64,000 nucleotides of DNA from Streptomyces cellulosae (GCF_000721105.1 NZ_JOEV01000009.1:62001-126000), one strand, 5' to 3'; counted from the stretch's first letter, positions 1-8,452 are shown. Numbers and translations: made by a program. The notes: generated by a model from the letters alone, not told the origin.

Positions 1-268
1 GCGCGCGGTGCGCACCCTCGACGAGCACCCGATCAAGGAGTTCGTGAAGGCCGGGGTGCCGGTCACGATCAACTCCGACGACCCGCCGATGTTCGGCACC
101 GACCTCAACAACGAGTACGCGGTCGCCGCCCGGCTGCTGGACCTCGACGAGCACGGCGTGGCCGAACTGGCGAAGAACGCGGTCGACTCCTCGTTCCTCG
201 ACGAGGCCGGCAAGACCCGGATCAAGGGCGAGATCGACACGTACACCGCGCGGTGGCTCGCCCCCTGA
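1..268 (+). CDS. add: adenosine deaminase, C-terminal fragment
   Basis: The gene enters from the left edge, so only about 88 C-terminal residues are visible. They carry the metal-dependent deaminase motif TINSDDPPMF, in which the SDDP aspartates belong to the zinc/catalytic site of adenosine/AMP deaminases, followed by the helical C-terminus typical of that family. The enzyme would deaminate (deoxy)adenosine to (deoxy)inosine in cytosolic purine salvage. An in-frame GTG at position 8 is internal and not a start, because the conserved barrel core must lie upstream. The reading frame ends at 266-268. Adenosine versus another purine substrate cannot be settled from the fragment. Confidence 0.8.
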   Translation, partial: RAVRTLDEHPIKEFVKAGVPVTINSDDPPMFGTDLNNEYAVAARLLDLDEHGVAELAKNAVDSSFLDEAGKTRIKGEIDTYTARWLAP

Positions 269-366
269 CGCCCGTGCACCGCCCGGTCCGACGCCCGTGC
301 ACCGCCCGGTCGCCCGCCCCGGAGCCCGACGCCGCCGGGCCCGCCGGGGCCGACCACAATGGGCGC

Positions 367-1053
367 ATGCAGAAGCTGACCGCCGTGGCCCACCGCGGCG
401 ACCCCTACCGCGTCCGTGAGAACACCCTCGACTCGCTGCGTTCCGCGCTCCGGCGGGGCGCGGACGCGGTCGAGATCGACGTACGGCTCACCCGCGACGG
501 TGTGCCCGTCCTGCTGCACGACGACACGCTGAAGCGGCTGTGGGAGCACGACCGTCCACTGCTGTCGCTGTCGGCGGACGAGGTGCGCGGACTCACGGAC
601 GCCCGGGTGCCGACGCTGGCGCAGGCGCTGGCCGCGACCGACGGCGGCCGCGTGATGATCGACCTGCCGGGCACACCGGATGTCCGGGCGGCCCGCCGGG
701 TCGTGGACGTGGTGCGCGAGTGCGGGGCCGAGGAGCGTGTGTACTACTGCGCGGGCGCCCGGGCCATGCTCGCCGTACGCGCCGCCGACCCGGCCGCCGA
801 GATCGCGCTGACCTGGACCACCCTGGCCCCACCGCGTCCCGCGCTGCTGTCCGCGGTCCGTCCGCGCTGGCTCAACTACCGCTTCGGCCTGGTCGACCAC
901 GCCCTCGCCGAACGGGTCCACACCGACGGTTACCTCCTGTCCGTCTGGACCCCCGACACCCGCCGCTCGATGCGCCGCCTCATCGGCATGGGCGTCGACT
1001 CGATCACGACCAACCGCATCGACGCGCTGCGCGCCCTGTGCGACGGCGGCTAG
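367..1053 (+). CDS. glycerophosphodiester phosphodiesterase family protein
   Basis: A 228-residue cytosolic protein of the GDPD TIM-barrel family, which hydrolyses glycerophosphodiesters to glycerol-3-phosphate and an alcohol. The N-terminal HRGDP motif, the metal-binding EIDV stretch about 30 residues later and the LLHDD motif are all present, so the catalytic Glu, Asp and His set looks intact. The C-terminal SVWTPDT and GVDSITTNRIDAL segments are typical of the family. The ATG at 367 is chosen over an upstream in-frame start because the HRGD motif must lie near the N-terminus. No Shine-Dalgarno sequence is visible. A CACAAT hexamer at 355-360 is only 6 nt before the ATG, which suggests a leaderless transcript. 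Confidence 0.85.
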   Translation: MQKLTAVAHRGDPYRVRENTLDSLRSALRRGADAVEIDVRLTRDGVPVLLHDDTLKRLWEHDRPLLSLSADEVRGLTDARVPTLAQALAATDGGRVMIDLPGTPDVRAARRVVDVVRECGAEERVYYCAGARAMLAVRAADPAAEIALTWTTLAPPRPALLSAVRPRWLNYRFGLVDHALAERVHTDGYLLSVWTPDTRRSMRRLIGMGVDSITTNRIDALRALCDGG

Positions 1054-1059
1054 CGCCCG

Positions 1060-2736
1060 CTACACACGGGACAGCTGAGCCACCGTCGCCGGGTCGGCCG
1101 GGGTGGCGCGGGTGGCGTACTGCGGGACGGGGGTGTCGTCCCCGCCGGTGTCGCGGACGAGGCCGTAGCGCCGGGCGCCCTGGGCGGGGCCGGTGGTGAC
1201 GTCCCGCCGCACCGCGTCCCAGGTGGTCGGGAAGACGCTCAGGCCGTAGTCGGCGCCCCGCTCGTTCACGGTGAGGGTGACGCTGCCGTCCACGTAGAAG
1301 TACTCGTTCTGCCACATCTGCTGGGTGCCGGCCGGCAGGACGGCGTAGCCGGTGGCCGCGTTGCCCATGCCGGTGGCGGAGGGGTCGGTGGTGCTGACGG
1401 GGTCGTCCATGCGGCGGCCGCCGCCGGAGGCGACGTGGAAGAGCCTGCCCTTCAGGCCGGTCCAGGCCGGCATGACCAGGCTGCCCGCCCGGTACTGGGG
1501 CGAGATCTGCCAGCGGACGAGGACGTACCCCCGACCGCTGAGCGTCACGCTGTCCCCGCGGTGGTTCATGGTGGCGTGCGCGCCGCCGGTGCTGGTGATG
1601 CCGGACTCGGGCCGGTGCGGGAGGGGAGCGGGCTCGGCGTTCGGCCCGGGTGCCCGGTCGACGGCGTCGACGACCGTGCCGTACAGGTCGGTCCTGGTCG
1701 TCGGGGTCACCGACGGGGAGGACGATGCGGGCGAGGGGGGCGAGGAGGGCGGTGCGGCCGGTGGCGGTGGTGGGGCGGAAGTGGTCGCCGGGCCGGGGGT
1801 GATGACGGCCGCGCGCGGAGGCGGGGCGTCCGGGGTCCGGGTGACGACGTAGGCACCGCCGGCCACGACGGTCACGCCCGCGGTCAGGGCGACAGCTGGC
1901 TTGGCGAGTGCGCCGACCACCTTGGCGGACCAGCCGGCGGAGGTGGAGGCGACCGTGGCGGCCGCGGCCGTCTTGCCGCCGAGGGCCAGCGACAGCGTGA
2001 AGCCGACCGGGACCGGGACGAGCGCGATCCCGACCAGCAGACGCTCCGCCGGTACGACCGACTCGCGCGGGTCACCGCAGTAGCCGCAGCCCCGGATGTG
2101 CCGGGCCAGCCGCTTGCGCCAGACGGAGTCGGGGCGGCCGTCCCAGCGGCCAGTCAGTTCGCGCAGGTCCAGGCAGGCGCCGTCGAGGGCGCGGACGATG
2201 CCGCGCGAGGTCTCCAGGCGTTCCTTCATCCGCTGGACGCGCACGGCGGCGTGCTGCCGGCTGACACCGACCGCGGCGGCGAGCTCGCGCCGGGTGAGTT
2301 CGCCGGCGACCTCCAGCCACCACAGGGACAGCAGCTGCCGGTCCTCGTCGTCGAGCCACCGCACCGCCTCCGCGACCTCGCGCCGCTGGCCCTCCAACTG
2401 GAGCCGCAGCACGGTCAGTTCCGCGAAGTCGGCGGCCTGGGCCGCTGCCTCGTCGAGCGTCTCCGTGGACCTGCGGCGGGCCCGGTCCCGGATCTGCCGC
2501 ATGGCGATCGCGACCAGCCAGGACCGGAAGCTGTCCGGGTCGCGCAGAGAACCCAGGTTGTCGACGGCCCGCAGCATGGTCTCCTGCACGACGTCGTCGA
2601 CGTCGGCATGGCCGTTCAGGGCGCGGCCCACGATGTTGTACACCAGCGGCAGCCAGCCCGCGACCAGCTCGTCCAGCGCCCGTCGGTCACCGGCCTGCGC
2701 TGCCGCGATGGTGGAACTCCACTGCCGCGTGTCCAC
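1060..2736 (-). CDS. ECF sigma factor fused to zinc-finger-like, membrane and extracytoplasmic domains
   Basis: A 558-residue sigma-70 family protein about three times the usual ECF length. Region 2 lies at about residues 22-90 (DVDDVVQETMLRA, then RSWLVAIAMRQIRDRARR), and region 4 with its helix-turn-helix lies at about 125-180. It is followed by a zinc-finger-like H-x3-C-x2-C (HIRGCGYC, near residue 215), two hydrophobic segments (about 233-252 and 277-297), a Pro/Ser-rich linker (310-345) and a soluble C-terminal domain of about 200 residues. This looks like an ECF sigma factor carrying its own anti-sigma/sensor part. The GTG start has an AAGGA ribosome site a few bases upstream. The target promoters and the signal are unknown. 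Confidence 0.85.
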   Translation of the reverse strand: MDTRQWSSTIAAAQAGDRRALDELVAGWLPLVYNIVGRALNGHADVDDVVQETMLRAVDNLGSLRDPDSFRSWLVAIAMRQIRDRARRRSTETLDEAAAQAADFAELTVLRLQLEGQRREVAEAVRWLDDEDRQLLSLWWLEVAGELTRRELAAAVGVSRQHAAVRVQRMKERLETSRGIVRALDGACLDLRELTGRWDGRPDSVWRKRLARHIRGCGYCGDPRESVVPAERLLVGIALVPVPVGFTLSLALGGKTAAAATVASTSAGWSAKVVGALAKPAVALTAGVTVVAGGAYVVTRTPDAPPPRAAVITPGPATTSAPPPPPAAPPSSPPSPASSSPSVTPTTRTDLYGTVVDAVDRAPGPNAEPAPLPHRPESGITSTGGAHATMNHRGDSVTLSGRGYVLVRWQISPQYRAGSLVMPAWTGLKGRLFHVASGGGRRMDDPVSTTDPSATGMGNAATGYAVLPAGTQQMWQNEYFYVDGSVTLTVNERGADYGLSVFPTTWDAVRRDVTTGPAQGARRYGLVRDTGGDDTPVPQYATRATPADPATVAQLSRV

Positions 2737-3031
2737 GTCGTCCTTTCCGTCACTTCAGTGCTGCACGCACCCTCTCAGGCGGGCCCGGGAGGTTGGCTAT
2801 GCCGGGGATCACACGTGGAGACGGCGTGAAGGCGTCCGCGATAACAGTTTTTGCCCCTCCCTGGGTCGCCCCTAGGGGTGATCCCTCCGTCATCCCCTTG
2901 CCCCGCAAGGGAGTTGATCGGGGTGCGACCGGGGTCGGTGCCCTACTCGCCGACGATTCCGTGACACGACGGACGACCGGACGATGATCACCAACGATCA
3001 CCGCCCCTTCCGCCGACCCTGGAGCACCCGC
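2737..3031. promoter_or_regulatory. divergent intergenic region between sigma factor and serine hydrolase genes
   Basis: About 295 bases without a gene. They hold the ribosome site of the sigma gene (minus strand), a CCCCTAGGGG palindrome at 2869-2878 and a short CCCTTG/CAAGGG hairpin at 2895-2911. Either dyad could be an operator. I could not place a convincing -35/-10 pair. Confidence 0.35.
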
Positions 3032-4195
3032 ATGCGCGCCTTACGTCGTACGACCGTCCTCGCCGCGTCCCTCGTCCTGGCCCTCGGCGCCGCTCCGCTG
3101 GCGGCCCCCGCCTTCGCCGCGACCGCCCCCGCCCCGGCCGCCGCGCACGGCACGACGACCGGCGACCTGGACACCGCCGCCCTGCGCGCCGCGCTCACCG
3201 GCCTCCCGGACCAGGACGCGACCTTCGCCGCCATCCGGGTCGGCGGCCGCGACGGCACCTGGCGCGGCAGCGCGGGCGTGCAGGACCTGGAGAGCGGGGC
3301 GTCGGCGGACCCGGACGCCCGGTTCCGGGCCGGCTCGACGACGAAGGTGGTGACGTCGGCGGTCGTCCTGCAGCTCGCGGCGGAGGGCGAGGTCCGCCTC
3401 GACGCGCCCGTGCAGCACTACCTCCCGGGCCTGTTGTCCCGGGAGTTCAAGCCGATCACCGTACGGCAGCTGCTGAACCACACCAGCGGCATCCAGCCGG
3501 GCGACAGTCTCGGGAACAGCTTCGAGGAGGTGTACGCCCACCGCTTCGACACGCTGGCGCCCCGGCAGGTCGTGGCGTCGGCGGTGGCGAAGGGACCCGA
3601 GTTCTGCCCAGGGAAGCAGCAGCACTACCTGAACATCAACTACACGATCCTCGGTCTGCTGATCGAGAAGGTGACGGGACACTCGTACGCCGCGGAGGCC
3701 ACCCGGCGCGTCCTGCTGCCCGCCGGGATGCGGGACACGTACTTCCCCGGCACCGACCCGGTCATTCGCGGCCCGCACAACCGCGGCTACCAGACGGTGA
3801 AGAAGGCCGACGGCACGACGGACCTGGTCGACGTCAGCGACTGGAACCAGGCCGACCGGTGGGCGGCAGGGGACATGATCTCCACCACCGCCGACCTGGA
3901 ACGTCTGGTGAACCGCCTCTTCCGGGGCGACCTGGTGCCCCGGCCGCAGCTGAAGGAGATGTTCACCGTCCCGAAGGGCATCGAGGGCGCCGACATGAGC
4001 GCCGGACTGCAGCGCTTCGAGTTCGAGGGACGGGTCTACTGGCTCAAGTCGGGCGCCCGGTACGGCTACGGCACGCTGATCGCCGCGACCCGGAACCTGT
4101 CGCGCACGCTGGTCGTCTCCGTCGGCGCGACGGACGTGAAGAGCGAGAACATGAACCCGGTGACCGAGCGGATCGCACGGGCCGCGCTCAAGTAG
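3032..4195 (+). CDS. secreted serine hydrolase, class C beta-lactamase / DD-carboxypeptidase fold
   Basis: A secreted penicillin-binding-type hydrolase of about 387 residues. The signal peptide has an RALRR n-region, a hydrophobic core (VLAASLVLALG) and a likely cleavage after AFA. The active-site set of the family is visible: S-x-x-K in GSTTKV, Y-x-N in HYLNINY, and K-S-G in LKSGARYGYG. Such enzymes are D-alanyl-D-alanine carboxypeptidases, esterases or beta-lactamases, and sequence alone does not separate them. The ATG at 3032 is preferred over an in-frame ATG at 2984 because GGAG at 3021-3024 is 7 nt before it and the signal peptide then starts normally. Its 3' end overlaps the convergent membrane-protein gene by 8 nt. 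Confidence 0.85.
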   Translation: MRALRRTTVLAASLVLALGAAPLAAPAFAATAPAPAAAHGTTTGDLDTAALRAALTGLPDQDATFAAIRVGGRDGTWRGSAGVQDLESGASADPDARFRAGSTTKVVTSAVVLQLAAEGEVRLDAPVQHYLPGLLSREFKPITVRQLLNHTSGIQPGDSLGNSFEEVYAHRFDTLAPRQVVASAVAKGPEFCPGKQQHYLNINYTILGLLIEKVTGHSYAAEATRRVLLPAGMRDTYFPGTDPVIRGPHNRGYQTVKKADGTTDLVDVSDWNQADRWAAGDMISTTADLERLVNRLFRGDLVPRPQLKEMFTVPKGIEGADMSAGLQRFEFEGRVYWLKSGARYGYGTLIAATRNLSRTLVVSVGATDVKSENMNPVTERIARAALK

Positions 4196-4709
4196 CGGGG
4201 ACCGGCCGGGCGTACCCGGCGATCGTCTCCAGGCGCTTGATCTTTTGCCGTACGACGTACAGCGGGATCACCCCGAAGACGCCGAACGCCATGTCGAGCA
4301 CGCTCCACCAGAAGGGGATGCCCCGGACCGGGCCGCAGATCAGGGCCAGCGGGATGATGCCGGCGCAGGCGATCATGCCGAACTCGACGACCCAGATGTT
4401 GCGGACCGGGTCGCGGTAGGGGCCGTAGAAGGCGACCGCGATGACGAGATGTGCGAAGGCCAGCCAGTCCGTGCCGTAGAGGACGAAGGTGTACTCGGCG
4501 TCGACGGTGTCGAGGCCCTTGCGGACGCGCTCGATCCACTCCGTCAGGGCGGGCAGGTGCTCCTGGGCCGACAGCGCCCGGAGCAGGTCCTCGGTCCAGC
4601 GCAGTTCGTGGACCAGGGGGAAGGCCGTGGCGCCGCTGAGCACCAGGCAGACGATGAAGATGACCAGCCATGCGCGGATGCCCTTGAGGAGGGTGGCTCT
4701 GTCGCTCAT
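4188..4709 (-). CDS. hypothetical four-helix membrane protein
   Basis: A 173-residue protein of unknown function that I do not recognise. Four hydrophobic segments are visible at about residues 12-31, 81-98, 107-130 and 134-156, with a charged loop of about 45 residues (HELRWTEDLL onward) between the first two. No catalytic motif is seen. The ATG at 4709 has no ribosome binding site but lies 6 nt downstream of a -10-like TACGCT. It therefore appears to be expressed from a leaderless promoter covered by a palindrome at 4730-4745 (separate entry). The gene stands alone, convergent with the serine hydrolase. Confidence 0.7.
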   Translation of the reverse strand: MSDRATLLKGIRAWLVIFIVCLVLSGATAFPLVHELRWTEDLLRALSAQEHLPALTEWIERVRKGLDTVDAEYTFVLYGTDWLAFAHLVIAVAFYGPYRDPVRNIWVVEFGMIACAGIIPLALICGPVRGIPFWWSVLDMAFGVFGVIPLYVVRQKIKRLETIAGYARPVPAT

Positions 4710-4715
4710 GGCAGC

Positions 4716-4745
4716 AGCGTACGCCCATGTTTGAACACGTTCAAA
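4716..4745 (-). promoter_or_regulatory. promoter with overlapping TetR-type operator palindrome
   Basis: On the minus strand a -35-like TTGAAC (4744-4739) is followed by a 17-nt spacer and a -10-like TACGCT (4721-4716), 6 nt before the ATG of the membrane protein gene. The palindrome TTTGAAC-N2-GTTCAAA at 4730-4745 covers the -35 and the start of the spacer. That is a position and shape expected of a TetR-family repressor site. The regulator is not identified. Confidence 0.6.
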
Positions 4746-4770
4746 AAGGCTCGGGGTCCGGGAAACACCA

Positions 4771-4805
4771 CGGCCCCGGACGGGAACCCATCCCGTCCGG
4801 GGCCG
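4771..4805 (-). terminator. strong hairpin terminator after the aldehyde dehydrogenase gene
   Basis: Perfect 14-bp stem, CGGCCCCGGACGGG at 4771-4784 and its complement at 4792-4805, with a 7-nt loop. It starts about 20 nt after the stop of the leftward aldehyde dehydrogenase gene. There is no clear U-tract, as is common in Streptomyces. Confidence 0.7.
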
Positions 4806-4823
4806 CGCGTCACTGCGTGCCGA

Positions 4824-6272
4824 CTACGCCTCCAGCGACGTCATCACGTGCTTGATCCGCGTGTAGTCGTCGAAGCCGTACCCCGACAGGTCCTTGCCGT
4901 AGCCGGACTTCTTGAAGCCGCCGTGCGGCATCTCGGCGACCAGCGGGATGTGCGTGTTGATCCACACGCAGCCGAAGTCGAGCTTCTTCGACATCCGCAT
5001 CGCGCGGCCGTGGTCCTTGGTCCACACCGAGGAGGCGAGGGCGTACTCGACGCCGTTGGCCCACTCCACCGCCTGGTCCTCGTCACGGAAGGACTGGACG
5101 GTGATGACCGGTCCGAAGACCTCCTTCTGGATGATCTCGTCGTCCTGCTTGACCCCGGAGACGATCGTCGGGGCGAAGAAGTACCCCTTGTCGCCGACGC
5201 GCTTGCCGCCGGTCTCCACGCGCGCGTGGGCGGGCAGGCGGTTGATGAAGCCCTCGACCTGCGCGAGCTGGTTGGGGTTGTTCAGCGGGCCGTACAGGAC
5301 GTCCTCGTCGTCCGGCTGCCCGGTCTTGGTGTCCGCGGCGGCCTTGGCCAGCGCCGACACGAACTCGTCGTGGATCGCCTCGTGGACGAGGACCCGGCAG
5401 GCGGCCGTACAGTCCTGGCCCGCGTTGAAGAAGCCCGCGACCGAGATGTCCTCGACGGCCTTGGCGATGTCGGTGTCCTCGAACACGACGACCGGCGCCT
5501 TGCCGCCCAGCTCCAGGTGGACCCGCTTGACGTCCCTCGACGCGGACTCCGCGACCTGGATGCCGGCGCGCACCGAGCCGGTGATGGACGCCATCGCCGG
5601 GACCGGGTGCTCGACCATCATGCGGCCGGTCTCACGGTCGCCGGTGATGACGTTGAAGACACCCTTGGGCAGGATCGAGCCGAGGATCTCGGCGATCAGG
5701 ACCGTCGAGGCCGGGGTGGTGTCCGAGGGCTTCAGGACGACCGTGTTGCCCGCGGCGATCGCCGGGGCGAACTTCCACACGGCCATCATCATCGGGTAGT
5801 TCCACGGCGCGACCTGCGCGCAGACGCCCACCGGCTCCCGGCGGACGATCGAGGTCAGCCCCTCCATGTACTCGCCGGCGCTGCGCCCCTCCAGCATGCG
5901 CGCCGCGCCCGCGAAGAAGCGGATCTGGTCGATCATCGGCGGGATCTCTTCGTCACGGGTCAGCCCCACCGGCTTGCCCGTGTTCTCGACCTCGGCCGCG
6001 ATGAGGTCCTCGGCGCGCTCCTCGAAGGCGTCGGCGATCTTGAGCAGGGCCTTCTGACGCTCGGCGGGGGTCTTGTCGCGCCAGCCGGGGAAGGCCTCGG
6101 CCGCGGCCGCCATCGCGGCGTCCACGTCCGCCTGTCCGGACAGCGGCGCGGTGGCGTACGCCTCGCCCGTCGCGGGGTTGACGACCTCGGTGGTCCGTCC
6201 GTCGGCGGCGTCCCGGAACTCACCGGCGATGTAATTCCGTAGTGTGCGCAGCCCACGCGGCTCGGTGCTCAC
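4824..6272 (-). CDS. NAD(P)-dependent aldehyde dehydrogenase, gamma-aminobutyraldehyde/betaine-aldehyde type
   Basis: A 482-residue cytosolic enzyme that oxidises an aldehyde to the acid. Landmarks of the family are the cofactor-site stretch PWNYPMMMAVWK, the catalytic glutamate in LELGGKAP and the nucleophilic cysteine in AGQDCTAACRV. Overall similarity is to the aminobutyraldehyde/betaine-aldehyde branch. The GTG start has a perfect AGGAGG site (6279-6284) at 6-nt spacing. It is transcribed away from an Lrp regulator and a class III aminotransferase. Together these could convert putrescine- or diamine-derived aminoaldehydes through GABA, but substrate specificity is inferred from context. 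Confidence 0.85.
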   Translation of the reverse strand: MSTEPRGLRTLRNYIAGEFRDAADGRTTEVVNPATGEAYATAPLSGQADVDAAMAAAAEAFPGWRDKTPAERQKALLKIADAFEERAEDLIAAEVENTGKPVGLTRDEEIPPMIDQIRFFAGAARMLEGRSAGEYMEGLTSIVRREPVGVCAQVAPWNYPMMMAVWKFAPAIAAGNTVVLKPSDTTPASTVLIAEILGSILPKGVFNVITGDRETGRMMVEHPVPAMASITGSVRAGIQVAESASRDVKRVHLELGGKAPVVVFEDTDIAKAVEDISVAGFFNAGQDCTAACRVLVHEAIHDEFVSALAKAAADTKTGQPDDEDVLYGPLNNPNQLAQVEGFINRLPAHARVETGGKRVGDKGYFFAPTIVSGVKQDDEIIQKEVFGPVITVQSFRDEDQAVEWANGVEYALASSVWTKDHGRAMRMSKKLDFGCVWINTHIPLVAEMPHGGFKKSGYGKDLSGYGFDDYTRIKHVMTSLEA

Positions 6273-6452
6273 TGCCGGCCTCCTGTCAGTGATGGAACTG
6301 TTGCGGGGTGTCCGATTGCTGAGACACCCACCCTAATCCGCAGGCTCACGTTTTCAACACCCCTGATCGTGCCAAGGCTGCGGAATCCGCAGATCTCACT
6401 CTCGTAAACAACGAATTTCATCGATGGAGCCTTGCGAAAGTATCGAGACCTC
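6273..6452. promoter_or_regulatory. divergent promoter region of the amine-catabolism locus
   Basis: About 180 bases separate the divergent aldehyde dehydrogenase and Lrp genes. The stretch is more AT-rich than its surroundings (for example around 6330-6425), as expected of a promoter/operator region. It is a likely site of autoregulation by the Lrp protein. I could not define a single operator by eye. Confidence 0.4.
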
Positions 6453-7004
6453 GTGCACAGTGACATCGTGGCCAGTCGAAGCGCAGACCCCAAGGACTCA
6501 CGGGAAATCCGCGAGTCCCCCCGCGAGTCCGCTCGCGAATCCAGGAACGGCAGCACCCCCCACCTGGATGCCGTCTCCCTCGCCATCATCGAGCAGCTCC
6601 AGGAGGACGGCCGCCGGCCCTACGCCGCCATCGGCAAGGCCGTCGGCCTCTCCGAGGCGGCCGTGCGCCAGCGCGTGCAGAAGCTGCTCGACCAGGGCGT
6701 GATGCAGATCGTCGCCGTCACGGACCCGCTCACCGTGGGTTTCCGCCGGCAGGCGATGGTCGGCATCAACGTCGAGGGCGACGTGGAGTCGGTCGCCGAC
6801 GCGCTGACCGCCATGTCGGAGTGCGAGTACGTCGTGATGACCGCGGGCTCCTTCGACCTGATGGTGGAGATCGTCTGCGAGGACGACGACCACCTCCTGG
6901 ACGTCATCAACAGGAACATCCGAGCCATCCCCGGAGTGCGCACCACCGAGAGCTTCGTCTACCTCAAGCTCAAGAAGCAGACCTACATGTGGGGAACCCG
7001 ATAA
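6453..7004 (+). CDS. Lrp/AsnC family transcriptional regulator
   Basis: A 183-residue DNA-binding regulator. After a polar N-terminal stretch comes the AsnC-type helix-turn-helix (LDAVSLAIIEQL, then YAAIGKAVGLSEAAVRQRVQKLL), and then a RAM ligand-binding domain (MVGINVEGDVESVADAL to SFVYLKLKKQTYMWG). Upstream TTG (6432) and downstream GTG (6468) codons are alternative starts. I favour GTG 6453 because homologues I recall begin near this point. The ribosome site is weak for all three. The gene is followed after 2 nt by the aminotransferase and is divergent from the aldehyde dehydrogenase, so it probably senses an amino acid or amine and controls both. Confidence 0.85.
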   Translation: MHSDIVASRSADPKDSREIRESPRESARESRNGSTPHLDAVSLAIIEQLQEDGRRPYAAIGKAVGLSEAAVRQRVQKLLDQGVMQIVAVTDPLTVGFRRQAMVGINVEGDVESVADALTAMSECEYVVMTAGSFDLMVEIVCEDDDHLLDVINRNIRAIPGVRTTESFVYLKLKKQTYMWGTR

Positions 7005-7006
7005 TC

Positions 7007-8380
7007 GTGAGCACCGACAGCCCCAAGGACCTCAGCAGGACCGCGTACGACCACCTGTGGATGCACTTCACCCGCATGTCCTCGTACGAGAACGCCCCCG
7101 TCCCGACGATCGTCCGGGGTGAGGGCACCTACATCTACGACGACAAGGGCAAGCGCTACCTCGACGGCCTCGCGGGGCTGTTCGTGGTCCAGGCCGGCCA
7201 CGGCCGCGTGGAGCTGGCGGAGGCCGCCTTCAAGCAGGCGCAGGAGCTGGCGTTCTTCCCGGTGTGGTCCTACGCCCACCCCAAGGCCGTGGAGCTGGCG
7301 GAACGCCTCGCCGGCCACGCGCCGGGCGACCTGAACAAGGTCTTCTTCACCACCGGCGGCGGCGAGGCCGTCGAGACCGCGTGGAAGCTCGCCAAGCAGT
7401 ACTTCAAGCTGACCGGCAAGCCCACCAAGCACAAGGTCATCTCGCGCGCGGTCGCCTACCACGGCACCCCGCAGGGCGCCCTGTCCATCACCGGCCTGCC
7501 GGCCCTCAAGGCCCCCTTCGAACCGCTGGTCCCGGGCGCCCACAAGGTCCCCAACACCAACATCTACCGCGCCCCGCTCTTCGGCGACGACCCGGTGGCG
7601 TTCGGCCGCTGGGCCGCCGACCAGATCGAGCAGCAGATCCTCATGGAGGGCGCGGACACGGTCGCCGCGGTCTTCCTGGAGCCGGTGCAGAACGCGGGCG
7701 GCTGCTTCCCGCCCCCGCCCGGCTACTTCCAGCGGGTCCGCGAGATCTGCGACAAGTACGACGTGCTGCTGGTGTCGGACGAGGTCATCTGTGCCTTCGG
7801 CCGCCTGGGCACGATGTTCGCCTGCGACAAGTTCGACTACGTCCCGGACATGATCACCTGCGCCAAGGGCATGACCTCGGGCTACTCCCCGATCGGCGCC
7901 TGCATCATCTCCGACCGCCTGGCCGAGCCGTTCTACAAGGAGGACAACGTCTTCCTGCACGGCTACACCTTCGGCGGCCACCCGGTCTCCGCCGCCGTCG
8001 GCCTCGCCAACCTCGACCTGTTCGAGCGCGAGAACCTCAACCAGCACGTGCTCGACAACGAGGGCGCGTTCCGCTCGACCCTGGAGAAGCTGCACGACCT
8101 GCCGATCGTCGGCGACGTCCGCGGCAACGGCTTCTTCTACGGCATCGAGCTGGTGAAGGACAAGGCGACCAAGGAGTCCTTCGACGACGAGGAGACCGAG
8201 CGCGTCCTGTACGGCTTCCTCTCCAAGGCCCTGTACGACAACGGCCTGTACTGCCGTGCCGACGACCGCGGCGACCCGGTCGTCCAGCTCGCCCCGCCGC
8301 TCATCTCCGACCAGGGCACGTTCGACGAGATCGAACAGATCCTGCGCGCGACACTGACGGAGGCGTGGACGAAGCTCTGA
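7007..8380 (+). CDS. class III PLP-dependent aminotransferase (GABA/omega-amine type)
   Basis: A 457-residue fold-type I aminotransferase of the omega-amino acid:pyruvate / GABA transaminase family. Visible landmarks are TTGGGEAVETAWKLA (phosphate-binding region), LVSDEVICAFGR (the Asp that contacts the PLP pyridine nitrogen) and CAKGMTSGY with the Schiff-base lysine. The GTG at 7007 is 2 nt after the Lrp stop and has GGGGA 12-16 nt upstream, so the two genes are translationally linked. Its partner is probably the divergent aldehyde dehydrogenase: transamination of a diamine gives an aminoaldehyde, and oxidation gives an amino acid. The exact substrate is not determined. Confidence 0.85.
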   Translation: MSTDSPKDLSRTAYDHLWMHFTRMSSYENAPVPTIVRGEGTYIYDDKGKRYLDGLAGLFVVQAGHGRVELAEAAFKQAQELAFFPVWSYAHPKAVELAERLAGHAPGDLNKVFFTTGGGEAVETAWKLAKQYFKLTGKPTKHKVISRAVAYHGTPQGALSITGLPALKAPFEPLVPGAHKVPNTNIYRAPLFGDDPVAFGRWAADQIEQQILMEGADTVAAVFLEPVQNAGGCFPPPPGYFQRVREICDKYDVLLVSDEVICAFGRLGTMFACDKFDYVPDMITCAKGMTSGYSPIGACIISDRLAEPFYKEDNVFLHGYTFGGHPVSAAVGLANLDLFERENLNQHVLDNEGAFRSTLEKLHDLPIVGDVRGNGFFYGIELVKDKATKESFDDEETERVLYGFLSKALYDNGLYCRADDRGDPVVQLAPPLISDQGTFDEIEQILRATLTEAWTKL

Positions 8381-8452
8381 TCTTCGTTCCGGAGGACGCT
8401 CCGATCCTCGTTCCGGACGACCCTCCGATTCTCGTTCTGCATGATCAACACC
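8381..8452 (+). repeat. three imperfect 24-bp tandem repeats just after the aminotransferase stop
   Basis: Units begin at 8381, 8405 and 8429. The first two match well around TCGTTCCGGA; the third is more degenerate. The period of 24 keeps a reading frame, so they could be a former C-terminal tail of a protein now outside any gene. They end directly at the hairpin terminator. Confidence 0.65.

Noticed and set aside
4245..6242. A 665-codon plus-strand open frame opposite the aldehyde dehydrogenase gene
   Set aside because: It is the antisense shadow of a clearly recognisable enzyme. Its translation is Arg/Gly/Asp-rich without any family motif, a common effect of high GC content.
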